DNA from: Microplitis mediator
Lineage: Eukaryota > Arthropoda > Insecta > Hymenoptera > Braconidae
Assembly: GCF_029852145.1 (NCBI RefSeq)
Contig: NC_079969.1
Location: forward strand, 1 to 64,000
DNA length: 64,000 nucleotides
Direction: 5' to 3'
A model generated the notes under the pieces. It searched no databases and was not told where the DNA came from. It saw nothing but the letters and a program-made list of their open reading frames with translations. Every line of letters begins with the position of its first letter. Within the stretch, counting starts at the first letter, position 1. Shown here piece by piece: positions 37,074 to 51,552 of this stretch. Both the position numbers and the translations under genes were made by a program.

Positions 37074-39924
37074 GTGTTGGGCTATTCCCAACAGGGCAAG
37101 AGTTATGGGCTACTCTTCAAAAAAATTCACACTGGCATCTCCACCCATCTCCACCCATGTCCACCCATCCTTATTTGGGTTGAAACTCAAAAAATAAATT
37201 TTTCTTGGGCCTTTTCAGAGTCTTCTCTACTACAGGACACCATAAGGAACAAAAAACGTTAGTATTGTGTTGGGCTATTCCCAACAGGGCAAGAGTTATG
37301 GGCCACTCTTCAAAAAAATTCACACTGGCATCTCCACCCATCTCCACCCATCCTTATTTGGGTTGAAACTCAAAAAATAAATTTGTCTCAGGTCTTTTTG
37401 TGGTTTTTTCTACTACAAGACACCATAAGGAACAAAAAACGTTAATATTGTGTTGGGCTATTCCCAACAGGGCAAGAGTTATGGGCCACTCTTCAAAAAA
37501 ATTCACACTGGCATCTCCACCCATCTCCACCCATCCTTATTTGGGTTGAAACTCAAAAAATAAATTTTTCTCAGGACTTTTTGTGGTCTTCCCTACTACA
37601 GGACACCATAAGGAACAAAAAACGTTAATATTGTGTTGGGCTATTCCCAACAGAGCAAGAGTTATGGGCTACTCTTCAAAAAAATTCACACTGGCATCTC
37701 CACCCATCTCCACCCATGTCCACCCATCCTTATTTGGGTTGAAACTCAAAAAATAAATTTTTCTCAGGTCTTTTTGTGGTTTTTTCTACTACAGGACACC
37801 ATAAGGAACAAAAAACGTTAATATTGTGTTGGGCTATTCCCAACAGGGCAAGAGTTATGGGCTACTCAAAAAAAATTCACACTGGCATCTCCACCCATCT
37901 CCACCCATGTCCACCCATCCTTATTTGGGTTGAAACTCAAAAAATAAATTTTTCTCAGGACTTTTTGTGGTCTTCCCTACTACAGGACACCATAAGGAAC
38001 AAAAAACGTTAATATTGTGTTGGGCTATTTCCAACAGGGCAAGAGTTATGGGCTACTCTTCAAAAAAATTCACACTGGCATCTCCACCCATCTCCACCCA
38101 TGTCCACCCATCCTTATTTGGGTTGAAACTCAAAAAATAAATTTTTCTCAGGACTTTTTGTGGTCTTCCCTACTACAGGACACCATAAGGAACAAAAAAC
38201 GTTACTATTGTGTTGGGCTATTCCCAACAGGGCAAGAGTTATGGGCTACTCTTCAAAAAAATTCACACTGGCATCTCCACCCATCTCCACCCATGTCCAC
38301 CCATCCTTATTTGGGTTGAAACTCAAAAAATAAATTTTTCTTGGGCCTTTTCAGAGTCTTCTCTACTACAGGACACCATAAGGAACAAAAAACGTTAATA
38401 TTGTGTTGGGCTATTCCCAACAGGGCAAGAGTTATGGGCTACTCTTCAAAAAAATTCACACTGGCATCTCCACCCATCTCCACCCATGTCCACCCATCCT
38501 TATTTGGGTTGAAACTCAAAAAATAAATTTTTCTCAGGACTTTTTGTGGTCTTCCCTACTACAGGACACCATAAGGAACAAAAAACGTTACTATTGTGTT
38601 GGGCTATTCCCAACAGGGCAAGAGTTATGGGCTACTCTTCAAAAAAATTCACACTGGCATCTCCACCCATCTCCACCCATGTCCACCCATCCTTATTTGG
38701 GTTGAAACTCAAAAAATAAATTTTTCTCAGGTCTTTTTGTGGTTTTTTCTACTACAGGACACCATAAGGAACAAAAAACGTTAATATTGTGTTGGGCTAT
38801 TCCCAACAGGGCAAGAGTTATGGGCTACTCTTCAAAAAAATTCACACTGGCATCTCCACCCATCTCCACCCATGTCCACCCATCCTTATTTGGGTTGAAA
38901 CTCAAAAAATAAATTTTTCTTGGGCCTTTTCAGAGTCTTCTCTACTACAGGACACCATAAGGAACAAAAAACGTTAATATTGTGTTGGGCTATTCCCAAC
39001 AGGGCAAGAGTTATGGGCCACTCTTCAAAAAAATTCACACTGGCATCTCCACCCATCTCCACCCATCCTTATTTGGGTTGAAACTCAAAAAATAAATTTT
39101 TCTCAGGTCTTTTTGTGGTTTTTTCTACTACAAGACACCATAAGGAACAAAAAACGTTAATGTTGTGTTGGGCTATTCCCAACAGGGCAAGAGTTATGGG
39201 CCACTCTTCAAAAAAATTCGCACTGGCATCTCCACCCATCTCCACCCATCCTTATTTGGGTTGAAACTCAAAAAATAAATTTTTCTCAGGACTTTTTGTG
39301 GTCTTCCCTACTACAGGACACCATAAGGAACAAAAAACGTTCATATTGTGTTGGGCTATTCCCAACAGGGCAAGAGTTATGGGCTACTCTTCAAAAAAAT
39401 TCACACTGGCATCTCCACCCATCTCCACCCATGTCCACCCATCCTTATTTGGGTTGAAACTCAAAAAATAAATTTTTCTCAGGTCTTTTTGTGGTTTTTT
39501 CTACTACAGGACACCATAAGGAACAAAAAACGTTAATATTGTGTTGGGCTATTCCCAACAGGGCAAGAGTTATGGGCTACTCTTCAAAAAAATTCACACT
39601 GGCATCTCCACCCATCTCCACCCATGTCCACCCATCCTTATTTGGGTTGAAACTCAAAAAATAAATTTTTCTCAGGTCTTTTTGTGGTTTTTTCTACTAC
39701 AGGACACCATAAGGAACAAAAAACGTTAATATTGTGTTGGGCTATTCCCAACAGGGCAAGAGTTATGGGCTACTCAAAAAAAATTCACACTGGCATCTCC
39801 ACCCATCTCCACCCATGTCCACCCATCCTTATTTGGGTTGAAACTCAAAAAATAAATTTTTCTCAGGTCTTTTTGTGGTTTTTTCTACTACAGGACACCA
39901 TAAGGAACAAAAAACGTTAATATT
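37074..39924 (+). repeat. C-s-s-A-191-F-C-B-A, then C-s-s-A-A-191 hybrid
   Basis: The C-s-s-A run at 37074 is repeated at 38789, offset 1715. The segment 38210-38595 is a single C plus B dimer like those amplified at 51.6 kb. The 191-bp monomer at 39734 is a hybrid with an A-type back and leads into an N/T/Q zone. Confidence 0.85.
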
Positions 39925-42900
39925 GTGTTGGGCTATTCCCAACAGGGCAAGAGTTATAGGCTACTCTTCAAAAAAATTCACACTGGCATCTCCACCTATC
40001 TCCACCCATCCTTATTTGGGTTGAAACTCAAAAAATAAATTTTTCTCAGGTCTTTTTGTGGTTTTTTCTACTACAGGACACCATAAGGAACAAAAAACGT
40101 TAATATTGTGTTGGGCTATTCCCAACAGGGCAAGAGTTATGGGCTACTCTTCAATAAAATTCACACTGGCATCTCCACCCATCTCCACCCATGTCCACCC
40201 ATCCTTATTTGGGTTGAAACTCAAAAAATAAATTTTTCTCAGGACTTTTTGTGGTCTTCCCTACTACAGGACACCATAAGGAACAAAAAACGTTAATATT
40301 GTGTTGGGCTATTCCCAACAGGGCAAGAGTTATGGGCTACTCTTCAAAAAAATTCACACTGGCATCTCCACCCATCTCCACCCATGTCCACCCATCCTTA
40401 TTTGGGTTGAAACTCAAAAAATAAATTTTTCTCAGGTCTTTTTGTGGTTTTTTCTACTACAGGACACCTTAAGGAACAAAAAACGTTAATATTGTGTTGG
40501 GCTATTCCCAACAGGGCAAGAGTTATGGGCTACTCTTCAAAAAAATTCACACTGGCATCTCCACCCATCTCCAGCCATGTCCACCCATCCTTATTTGGGT
40601 TGAAACTCAAAAAATAAATTTTTCTCAGGACTTTTTGTGGTCTTCCCTACTACAGGACACCATAAGGAACAAAAAACGTTAATATTGTGTTGGGCTATTC
40701 CCAACAGGGCAAGAGTTATGGGCTATTCTTCAAAAAAATTCACACTGGCATCTCCACCCATCTCCACCCATGTCCACCCATCCTTATTTGGGTTGAAACT
40801 CAAAAAATAAATCTTTCTCAGGACTTTTTGTGGTCTTCCCTACTACAGGACACCATAAGGAACAAAAAACGTTAATATTGTGTTGGGCTATTCTCAACAG
40901 GGCAAGAGTTATGGGCTACTCTTCAAAAAAATTCACACTGGCATCTCCACCCATGTCCACCCATCCTTATTTGGGTTGAAACTCAAAAAATAAATTTTTC
41001 TCAGGTCTTTTTGTGGTTTTTTCTACTACAGGACACCATAAGGAACAAAAAACGTTAATATTGTGTTGGGCTATTCCCAACAGGGCAAGAGTTATAGGCT
41101 ACTCTTCAAAAAAATTCACACTGGCATCTCCACCTATCTCCACCCATCCTTATTTGGGTTGAAACTCAAAAAATAAATTTTTCTCAGGTCTTTTTGTGGT
41201 TTTTTCTACTACAGGACACCATAAGGAACAAAAAACGTTAATATTGTGTTGGGCTATTCCCAACAGGGCAAGAGTTATGGGCTACTCTTCAAAAAAATTC
41301 ACACTGGCATCTCCACCCATCTCCACCCATGTCCACCCATCCTTATTTGGGTTGAAACTCAAAAAATAAATTTTTCTCAGGTCTTTTTGTGGTTTTTTCT
41401 ACTACAGGACACCTTAAGGAACAAAAAACGTTAATATTGTGTTGGGCTATTCCCAACAGGGCAAGAGTTATGGGCTACTCTTCAAAAAAATTCACACTGG
41501 CATCTCCACCCATCTCCACCCATGTCCACCCATCCTTATTTGGGTTGAAACTCAAAAAATAAATTTTTCTCAGGACTTTTTGTGGTCTTCCCTACTACAG
41601 GACACCATAAGGAACAAAAAACGTTAATATTGTGTCGGGCTATTCCCAACAGGGCAAGAGTTATGGGCTACTCTTCAAAAAAATTCATACTGGCATCTCC
41701 ACCCATCTCCACCCATGTCCACCCATCCTTATTTGGGTTGAAACTCAAAAAATAAATTTTTCTCAGGTCTTTTTGTGGTTTTTTCTACTACAGGACACCA
41801 TATGAACAAAAAACGTTAATATTGTGTTGGGCTATTCCCAACAGGGCAAGAGTTATGGGCTACTCTTCAAAAAAATTCATACTGGCATCTCCACCCATCT
41901 CCACCCATGTCCACCCATCCTTATTTGGGTTGAAACTCAAAAAATAAATTTTTCTCAGGTCTTTTTGTGGTTTTTTCTACTACAGGACACCATAAGGAAC
42001 AAAAAACGTTAATATTGTGTTGGGCTATTCCCAACAGGGCAAGAGTTATGGGCTACTCTTCAATAAAATTCACACTGGCATCTCCACCCATCTCCACCCA
42101 TGTCCACCCATCCTTATTTGGGTTGAAACTCAAAAAATAAATTTTTCTCAGGACTTTTTGTGGTCTTCCCTACTACAGGACACCATAAGGAACAAAAAAC
42201 GTTAATATTGTGTTGGGCTATTCCCAACAGGGCAAGAGTTATGGGCTACTCTTTAAAAAAATTCACACTGGCATCTCCACCCATCTCCACCCATGTCCAC
42301 CCATCCTTATTTGGGTTGAAACTCAAAAAATAAATTTTTCTCAGGTCTTTTTGTGGTTTTTTCTACTACAGGACACCATAAGGAACAAAAAACGTTAATA
42401 TTGTGTTGGGCTATTCCCAACAGGGCAAGAGTTATGGGCTACTCTTCAATAAAATTCACACTGGCATCTCCACCCATCTCCACCCATGTCCACCCATCCT
42501 TATTTGGGTTGAAACTCAAAAAATAAATTTTTCTCAGGACTTTTTGTGGTCTTCCCTACTACAGGACACCATAAGGAACAAAAAACGTTAATATTGTGTT
42601 GGGCTATTCCCAACAGGGCAAGAGTTATGGGCTACTCTTCAAAAAAATTCACACTGGCATCTCCACCTATCTCCACCCATCCTTATTTGGGTTGAAACTC
42701 AAAAAATAAATTTTTCTCAGGTCTTTTTGTGGTTTTTTCTACTACAGGACACCATAAGGAACAAAAAACGTTAATATTGTGTTGGGCTATTCCCAACAGG
42801 GCAAGAGTTATGGGCTACTCTTCAAAAAAATTCATACTGGCATCTCCACCCATCTCCACCCATGTCCACCCATCCTTATTTGGGTTGAAACTCAAAAAAT

Positions 42901-43934
42901 AAATTTTTCTCAGGTCTTTTTGTGGTTTTTTCTACTACAGGACACCATATGAACAAAAAACGTTAATATTGTGTTGGGCTATTCCCAACAGGGCAAGAGT
43001 TATGGGCTACTCTTCAAAAAAATTCACACTGGCATCTCCACCCATCTCCACCCATGTCCACCCATCCTTATTTGGGTTGAAACTCAAAAAATAAATTTTT
43101 CTTGGGCCTTTTCAGAGTCTTCTCTACTACAGGACACCATAAGGAACAAAAAACGTTAATATTGTGTTGGGCTATTCCCAACAGGGCAAGAGTTATGGGC
43201 TACTCTTCAAAAAAATTCATACTGGCATCTCCACCCATCTCCACCCATGTCCACCCATCCTTATTTGGGTTGAAACTCAAAAAATAAATTTTTCTCAGGT
43301 CTTTTTGTGGTTTTTTCTACTACAGGACACCATATGAACAAAAAACGTTAATATTGTGTTGGGCTATTCCCAACAGGGCAAGAGTTATGGGCTACTCTTC
43401 AAAAAAATTCATACTGGCATCTCCACCCATCTCCACCCATGTCCACCCATCCTTATTTGGGTTGAAACTCAAAAAATAAATTTTTCTCAGGTCTTTTTGT
43501 GGTTTTTTCTACTACAGGACATCATAAGGAACAAAAAACGTTAATATTGTGTTGGGCTATTCCCAACAGGGCAAGAGTTATGGGCTACTCTTCAATAAAA
43601 TTCACACTGGCATCTCCACCCATCTCCACCCATGTCCACCCATCCTTATTTGGGTTGAAACTCAAAAAATAAATTTTTCTCAGGACTTTTTGTGGTCTTC
43701 CCTACTACAGGACACCATAAGGAACAAAAAACGTTAATATTGTGTTGGGTTATTCCCAACAGGGCAAGAGTTATGGGCTACTCTTCAAAAAAATTCACAC
43801 TGGCATCTCCACCCATCTCCACCCATGTCCACCCATCCTTATTTGGGTTGAAACTCAAAAAATAAATTTTTTTCAGGACTTTTTGTGGTCTTCCCTACTA
43901 CAGGACACCATAAGGAACAAAAAACGTTAATATT
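39925..43934 (+). repeat. Second N/T/Q/L-rich zone
   Basis: The order is s, N, T, Q, L (40687), s, s, T, B, 192-bp, A, N, A, N, s, 192-bp, C (42971), 192-bp, A, N, B. The families are those of the first 13.8 kb. The run 42779-43934 matches 12082-13237, offset 30697. The intervening 27-40 kb lacks N, T, Q and L monomers. Confidence 0.85.
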
Positions 43935-45641
43935 GTGTTGGGCTATTCCCAACAGGGCAAGAGTTATGGGCTACTCTTCAAAAAAATTCACACTGGCATC
44001 TCCACCCATCTCCACCCATGTCCACCCATCCTTATTTGGGTTGAAACTCAAAAAATAAATTTTTCTCAGGTCTTTTTGTGGTCTTCCCTAGTACAAGACA
44101 CCATAAGGAACAAAAAACGTTAATATTGTGTTGGGCTATTCCCAACAGGGCAAGAGTTATGGGCCACTCTTCAAAAAAATTCACACTGGCATCTCCACCC
44201 ATCTCCACCCATCCTTATTTGGGTTGAAACTCAAAAAATAAATTTTTCTCAGGACTTTTTGTGGTCTTCCCTACTACAGGACACCATAAGGAACAAAAAA
44301 CGTTAATATTGTGTTGGGCTATTCCCAACAGGGCAAGAGTTATGGGCCACTCTTCAAAAAAATTCACACTGGCATCTCCACCCATCTCCACCCATCCTTA
44401 TTTGGGTTGAAACTCAAAAAATAAATTTTTCTCAGGTCTTTTTGTGGTTTTTTCTACTACAGGACACCATAAGGAACAAAAAACGTTAATATTGTGTTGG
44501 GCTATTCCCAACAGGGCAAGAGTTATAGGCTACTCTTCAAAAAAATTCACACTGGCATCTCCACCTATCTCCACCCATCCTTATTTGGGTTGAAACTCAA
44601 AAAATAAATTTTTCTCAGGTCTTTTTGTGGTTTTTTCTACTACAGGACACCATAAGGAACAAAAAACGTTAATATTGTGTTGGGCTATTCCCAACAGGGC
44701 AAGAGTTATGGGCTACTCTTCAAAAAAATTCACACTGGCATCTCCACCCATCTCCACCCATGTCCACCCATCCTTATTTGGGTTGAAACTCAAAAAATAA
44801 ATTTTTCTCAGGTCTTTTTGTGGTTTTTTCTACTACAGGACACCTTAAGGAACAAAAAACGTTAATATTGTGTTGGGCTATTCCCAACAGGGCAAGATTT
44901 ATGGGCTACTCTTCAAAAAAATTCACACTGGCATCTCCACCCATCTCCACCCATGTCCACCCATCCTTATTTGGGTTGAAACTCAAAAAATAAATTTTTC
45001 TCAGGTCTTTTTGTGGTCTTCCCTACTACAGGACACCATAAGGAACAAAAAACGTTAATATTGTGTTGGGCTATTCCCAACAGGGCAAGAGTTATGGGCT
45101 ACTCTTCAAAAAAATTCATACTGGCATCTCCACCCATCTCCACCCATGTCCACCCATCCTTATTTGGGTTGAAACTCAAAAAATAAATTTTTCTCAGGTC
45201 TTTTTGTGGTTTTTTCTACTACAGGACACCTTAAGGAACAAAAAACGTTAATATTGTGTTGGGCTATTCCCAACAGGGCAAGAGTTATGGGCTACTCTTC
45301 AAAAAAATTCACACTGGCATCTCCACCCATCTCCACCCATGTCCACCCATCCTTATTTGGGTTGAAACTCAAAAAATAAATTTTTCTCAGGTCTTTTTGT
45401 GGTCTTCCCTACTACAGGACACCATAAGGAACAAAAAACGTTAATATTGTGTTGGGCTATTCCCAACAGGGCAAGAGTTATGGGCTACTCTTCAAAAAAA
45501 TTCATACTGGCATCTCCACCCATCTCCACCCATGTCCACCCATCCTTATTTGGGTTGAAACTCAAAAAATAAATTTTTCTCAGGTCTTTTTGTGGTTTTT
45601 TCTACTACAGGACACCATAAGGAACAAAAAACGTTAATATT
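43935..45641 (+). repeat. Block D-s-s-s-T-E-T-E-A, copy 4
   Basis: It matches 17031-18737 at 26904 bp. Differences include CCTATCTCC in place of CCGATCTCC in the third short unit and the usual TCTTCCC in place of TCATCCC in the second E monomer. Confidence 0.9.
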
Positions 45642-47927
45642 GTGTTGGGCTATTCTCAACAGGGCAAGAGTTATGGGCTACTCTTTAAAAAAATTCATAC
45701 TGGCATCTTCACCCATCTCCACCCATGTCCACCCATCCTTATTTGGGTTGAAACTCAAAAAATAAATTTTTCTCAGGTCTTTTTGTGGTTTTTTCTACTA
45801 CAGGACACCATAAGGAACAAAAAACGTTAATATTGTGTTGGGCTATTCCCAACAGGGCAAGAGTTATGGGCTACTCTTCAAAAAAATTCACACTGGCATC
45901 TCCACCCATCTCCACCCATGTCCACCCATCCTTATTTGGGTTGAAACTCAAAAAATAAATTTTTCTCAGGTCTTTTTGTGGTTTTTTCTACTACAGGACA
46001 CCATAAGGAACAAAAAACGTTAATATTGTGTTGGGCTATTCCCAACAGGGCAAGAGTTATGGGCTACTCTTCAAAAAAATTCACACTGGCATCTCCACCC
46101 ATCTCCACCCATGTCCACCCATCCTTATTTGGGTTGAAACTCAAAAAATAAATTTTTCTCAGGTCTTTTTGTGGTTTTTTCTACTACAGGACACCATAAG
46201 GAACAAAAAACGTTAATATTGTGTTGGGCTATTCCCAACAGGGCAAGAGTTATGGGCTACTCTTCAAAAAAATTCACACTGTCATCTCCACCCATCTCCA
46301 CCCATGTCCACCCATCCTTATTTGGGTTGAAACTCAAAAAATAAATTTTTCTCAGGTCTTTTTGTGGTTTTTTCTACTACAGGACACCATAAGGAACAAA
46401 AAACGTTAATATTGTGTTGGGCTATTCCCAACAGGGCAAGAGTTATGGGCTACTCTTCAAAAAAATTCACACTGGCATCTCCACCCATCTCCACCCATGT
46501 CCACCCATCCTTATTTGGGTTGAAACTCAAAAAATAAATTTTTCTTGGGCCTTTCCAGAGTCTTCTCTACTACAGGACACCATAAGGAACAAAAAACGTT
46601 AATATTGTGTTGGGCTATTCCCAACAGGGCAAGAGTTATGGGCCACTCTTCAAAAAAATTCACACTGGCATCTCCACCCATCTCCACCCATCCTTATTTG
46701 GGTTGAAACTCAAAAAATAAATTTTTCTCAGGTCTTTTTGTGGTTTTTTCTACTACAAGACACCATAAGGAACAAAAAACGTTAATATTGTGTTGGGCTA
46801 TTCCCAACAGGGCAAGAGTTATGGGCCACTCTTCAAAAAAATTCACACTGGCATCTCCACCCATCTCCACCCATGTCCACCCATCCTTATTTGGGTTGAA
46901 ACTCAAAAAATAAATTTTTCTCAGGTCTTTTTGTGGTTTTTTTTACTACAGGACACCATAAGGAACAAAAAACGTTAATATTGTGTTGGGCTATTCCCAA
47001 CAGGGCAAGAGTTATGGGCTACTCTTCAAAAAAATTCACACTGTCATCTCCACCCATCTCCACCCATGTCCACCCATCCTTATTTGGGTTGAAACTCAAA
47101 AAATAAATTTTTCTCAGGTCTTTTTGTGGTTTTTTTTACTACAGGACACCATAAGGAACAAAAAACGTTAATATTGTGTTGGGCTATTCCCAACAGGGCA
47201 AGAGTTATGGGCTACTCTTCAGAAAAATTCACACTGGCATCTCCACCCATCTCCACCCATGTCCACCCATCCTTATTTGGGTTGAAACTCAAAAAATAAA
47301 TTTTTCTTGGGCCTTTTCAGAGTCTTCTCTACTACAGGACACCATAAGGAACAAAAAACGTTAATATTGTGTTGGGCTATTCCCAACAGGGCAAGAGTTA
47401 TGGGCCACTCTTCAAAAAAATTCACACTGGCATCTCCACCCATCTCCACCCATCCTTATTTGGGTTGAAACTCAAAAAATAAATTTTTCTCAGGACTTTT
47501 TGTGGTCTTCCCTACTACAGGACACCATAAGGAACAAAAAACGTTCATATTGTGTTGGGCTATTCCCAACAGGGCAAGAGTTATGGGCTACTCTTCAAAA
47601 AAATTCACACTGGCATCTCCACCCATCTCCACCCATCCTTATTTGGGTTGAAACTCAAAAAATAAATTTTTCTCAGGACTTTTTGTGGTCTTCCCTACTA
47701 CAGGACACCATAAGGAACAAAAAACGTTCATATTGTGTTGGGCTATTCCCAACAGGGCAAGAGTTATGGGCTACTCTTCAAAAAAATTCACACTGGCATC
47801 TCCACCCATCTCCACCCATGTCCACCCATCCTTATTTGGGTTGAAACTCAAAAAATAAATTTTTCTCAGGTCTTTTTGTGGTTTTTTCTACTACAGGACA
47901 CCATAAGGAACAAAAAACGTTAATATT
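45642..47927 (+). repeat. 12-monomer unit I-A-A-V-C-s-P-V-C-s-s-A (2286 bp), copy 1
   Basis: Nine 193-bp and three 183-bp monomers. The first C monomer has CTTTCCAGAG (about 46551), private to this copy. The P unit (46790) has GGGCCACTC, normally a feature of short monomers, in a full-length unit. Confidence 0.92.
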
Positions 47928-50213
47928 GTGTTGGGCTATTCTCAACAGGGCAAGAGTTATGGGCTACTCTTTAAAAAAATTCATACTGGCATCTTCACCC
48001 ATCTCCACCCATGTCCACCCATCCTTATTTGGGTTGAAACTCAAAAAATAAATTTTTCTCAGGTCTTTTTGTGGTTTTTTCTACTACAGGACACCATAAG
48101 GAACAAAAAACGTTAATATTGTGTTGGGCTATTCCCAACAGGGCAAGAGTTATGGGCTACTCTTCAAAAAAATTCACACTGGCATCTCCACCCATCTCCA
48201 CCCATGTCCACCCATCCTTATTTGGGTTGAAACTCAAAAAATAAATTTTTCTCAGGTCTTTTTGTGGTTTTTTCTACTACAGGACACCATAAGGAACAAA
48301 AAACGTTAATATTGTGTTGGGCTATTCCCAACAGGGCAAGAGTTATGGGCTACTCTTCAAAAAAATTCACACTGGCATCTCCACCTATCTCCACCCATGT
48401 CCACCCATCCTTATTTGGGTTGAAACTCAAAAAATAAATTTTTCTCAGGTCTTTTTGTGGTTTTTTCTACTACAGGACACCATAAGGAACAAAAAACGTT
48501 AATATTGTGTTGGGCTATTCCCAACAGGGCAAGAGTTATGGGCTACTCTTCAAAAAAATTCACACTGTCATCTCCACCCATCTCCACCCATGTCCACCCA
48601 TCCTTATTTGGGTTGAAACTCAAAAAATAAATTTTTCTCAGGTCTTTTTGTGGTTTTTTCTACTACAGGACACCATAAGGAACAAAAAACGTTAATATTG
48701 TGTTGGGCTATTCCCAACAGGGCAAGAGTTATGGGCTACTCTTCAAAAAAATTCACACTGGCATCTCCACCCATCTCCACCCATGTCCACCCATCCTTAT
48801 TTGGGTTGAAACTCAAAAAATAAATTTTTCTTGGGCCTTTTCAGAGTCTTCTCTACTACAGGACACCATAAGGAACAAAAAACGTTAATATTGTGTTGGG
48901 CTATTCCCAACAGGGCAAGAGTTATGGGCCACTCTTCAAAAAAATTCACACTGGCATCTCCACCCATCTCCACCCATCCTTATTTGGGTTGAAACTCAAA
49001 AAATAAATTTTTCTCAGGTCTTTTTGTGGTTTTTTCTACTACAAGACACCATAAGGAACAAAAAACGTTAATATTGTGTTGGGCTATTCCCAACAGGGCA
49101 AGAGTTATGGGCCACTCTTCAAAAAAATTCACACTGGCATCTCCACCCATCTCCACCCATGTCCACCCATCCTTATTTGGGTTGAAACTCAAAAAATAAA
49201 TTTTTCTCAGGTCTTTTTGTGGTTTTTTTTACTACAGGACACCATAAGGAACAAAAAACGTTAATATTGTGTTGGGCTATTCCCAACAGGGCAAGAGTTA
49301 TGGGCTACTCTTCAAAAAAATTCACACTGTCATCTCCACCCATCTCCACCCATGTCCACCCATCCTTATTTGGGTTGAAACTCAAAAAATAAATTTTTCT
49401 CAGGTCTTTTTGTGGTTTTTTTTACTACAGGACACCATAAGGAACAAAAAACGTTAATATTGTGTTGGGCTATTCCCAACAGGGCAAGAGTTATGGGCTA
49501 CTCTTCAAAAAAATTCACACTGGCATCTCCACCCATCTCCACCCATGTCCACCCATCCTTATTTGGGTTGAAACTCAAAAAATAAATTTTTCTTGGGCCT
49601 TTTCAGAGTCTTCTCTACTACAGGACACCATAAGGAACAAAAAACGTTAATATTGTGTTGGGCTATTCCCAACAGGGCAAGAGTTATGGGCCACTCTTCA
49701 AAAAAATTCACACTGGCATCTCCACCCATCTCCACCCATCCTTATTTGGGTTGAAACTCAAAAAATAAATTTTTCTCAGGACTTTTTGTGGTCTTCCCTA
49801 CTACAGGACACCATAAGGAACAAAAAACGTTCATATTGTGTTGGGCTATTCCCAACAGGGCAAGAGTTATGGGCTACTCTTCAAAAAAATTCACACTGGC
49901 ATCTCCACCCATCTCCACCCATCCTTATTTGGGTTGAAACTCAAAAAATAAATTTTTCTCAGGACTTTTTGTGGTCTTCCCTACTACAGGACACCATAAG
50001 GAACAAAAAACGTTCATATTGTGTTGGGCTATTCCCAACAGGGCAAGAGTTATGGGCTACTCTTCAAAAAAATTCACACTGGCATCTCCACCCATCTCCA
50101 CCCATGTCCACCCATCTTTATTTGGGTTGAAACTCAAAAAATAAATTTTTCTCAGGTCTTTTTGTGGTTTTTTCTACTACAGGACACCATAAGGAACAAA
50201 AAACGTTAATATT
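47928..50213 (+). repeat. 12-monomer unit, copy 2 (direct tandem)
   Basis: Every monomer type and length of 45642-47927 is repeated at exactly 2286 bp, including the TTTTTTTTACTAC variants near 49225 and 49417. Confidence 0.92.
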
Positions 50214-51552
50214 GTGTTGGGCTATTCCCAACAGGGCAAGAGTTATGGGCTACTCTTCAAAAAAATTCACACTGGCATCTCCACCCATCTCCACCCATGT
50301 CCACCCATCCTTATTTGGGTTGAAACTCAAAAAATAAATTTTTCTTGGGCCTTTTCAGAGTCTTCTCTACTACAGGACACCATAAGGAACAAAAAACGTT
50401 AATATTGTGTTGGGCTATTCCCAACAGGGCAAGAGTTATGGGCCACTCTTCAAAAAAATTCACACTGGCATCTCCACCCATCTCCACCCATGTCCACCCA
50501 TCCTTATTTGGGTTGAAACTCAAAAAATAAATTTTTCTCAGGTCTTTTTGTGGTTTTTTCTACTACAAGACACCATAAGGAACAAAAAACGTTAATATTG
50601 TGTTGGGCTATTCCCAACAGGGCAAGAGTTATGGGCCACTCTTCAAAAAAATTCACACTGGCATCTCCACCCATCTCCACCCATGTCCACCCATCCTTAT
50701 TTGGGTTGAAACTCAAAAAATAAATTTTTCTCAGGTCTTTTTGTGGTTTTTTCTACTACAAGACACCATAAGGAACAAAAAACGTTAATATTGTGTTGGG
50801 CTATTCCCAACAGGGCAAGAGTTATGGGCCACTCTTCAAAAAAATTCACACTGGCATCTCCACCCATCTCCACCCATCCTTATTTGGGTTGAAACTCAAA
50901 AAATAAATTTTTCTCAGGACTTTTTGTGGTCTTCCCTACTACAGGACACCATAAGGAACAAAAAACGTTAATATTGTGTTGGGCTATTCCCAACAGGGCA
51001 AGAGTTATGGGCTACTCTTCAAAAAAATTCACACTGGCATCTCCACCCATCTCCACCCATGTCCACCCATCCTTATTTGGGTTGAAACTCAAAAAATAAA
51101 TTTTTCTCAGGTCTTTTTGTGGTTTTTTCTACTACAGGACACCATAAGGAACAAAAAACGTTAATATTGTGTTGGGCTATTCCCAACAGGGCAAGAGTTA
51201 CGGGCTACTCAAAAAAAATTCACACTGGCATCTCCACCCATCTCCACCCATGTCCACCCATCCTTATTTGGGTTGAAACTCAAAAAATAAATTTTTCTCA
51301 GGACTTTTTGTGGTCTTCTCTACTACAGGACACCATAAGGAACAAAAAACGTTAATATTGTGTTGGGCTATTTCCAACAGGGCAAGAGTTATGGGCTACT
51401 CTTCAAAAAAATTCACACTGGCATCTCCACCCATCTCCACCCATGTCCACCCATCCTTATTTGGGTTGAAACTCAAAAAATAAATTTTTCTCAGGACTTT
51501 TTGTGGTCTTCCCTACTACAGGACACCATAAGGAACAAAAAACGTTACTATT
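50214..51552 (+). repeat. C-P-P-s-A-191-F lead-in to the dimer array
   Basis: Two consecutive full-length P monomers (50407, 50600) follow a C. Then come a short unit, an A, a 191-bp B (51169, with TTACGGGC) and an F monomer (51360). The F monomer ends in AACGTTACT, the ending used by every B unit of the following dimers. Confidence 0.88.

Noticed and set aside
659..43355. CATATG sites in the 192-bp monomers as a functional element
   Set aside because: They result from a single 1-bp deletion (CATAAGGAAC to CATATGAAC) spread by duplication in nine monomers. Nothing suggests a function.
15222..50716. 70-codon open frames on the minus strand (for example 15222-15434, 46694-46906, 50504-50716)
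   Set aside because: They appear only where P-marked full-length monomers remove a stop on the complementary strand. They are repeats of one satellite frame with no coding features.
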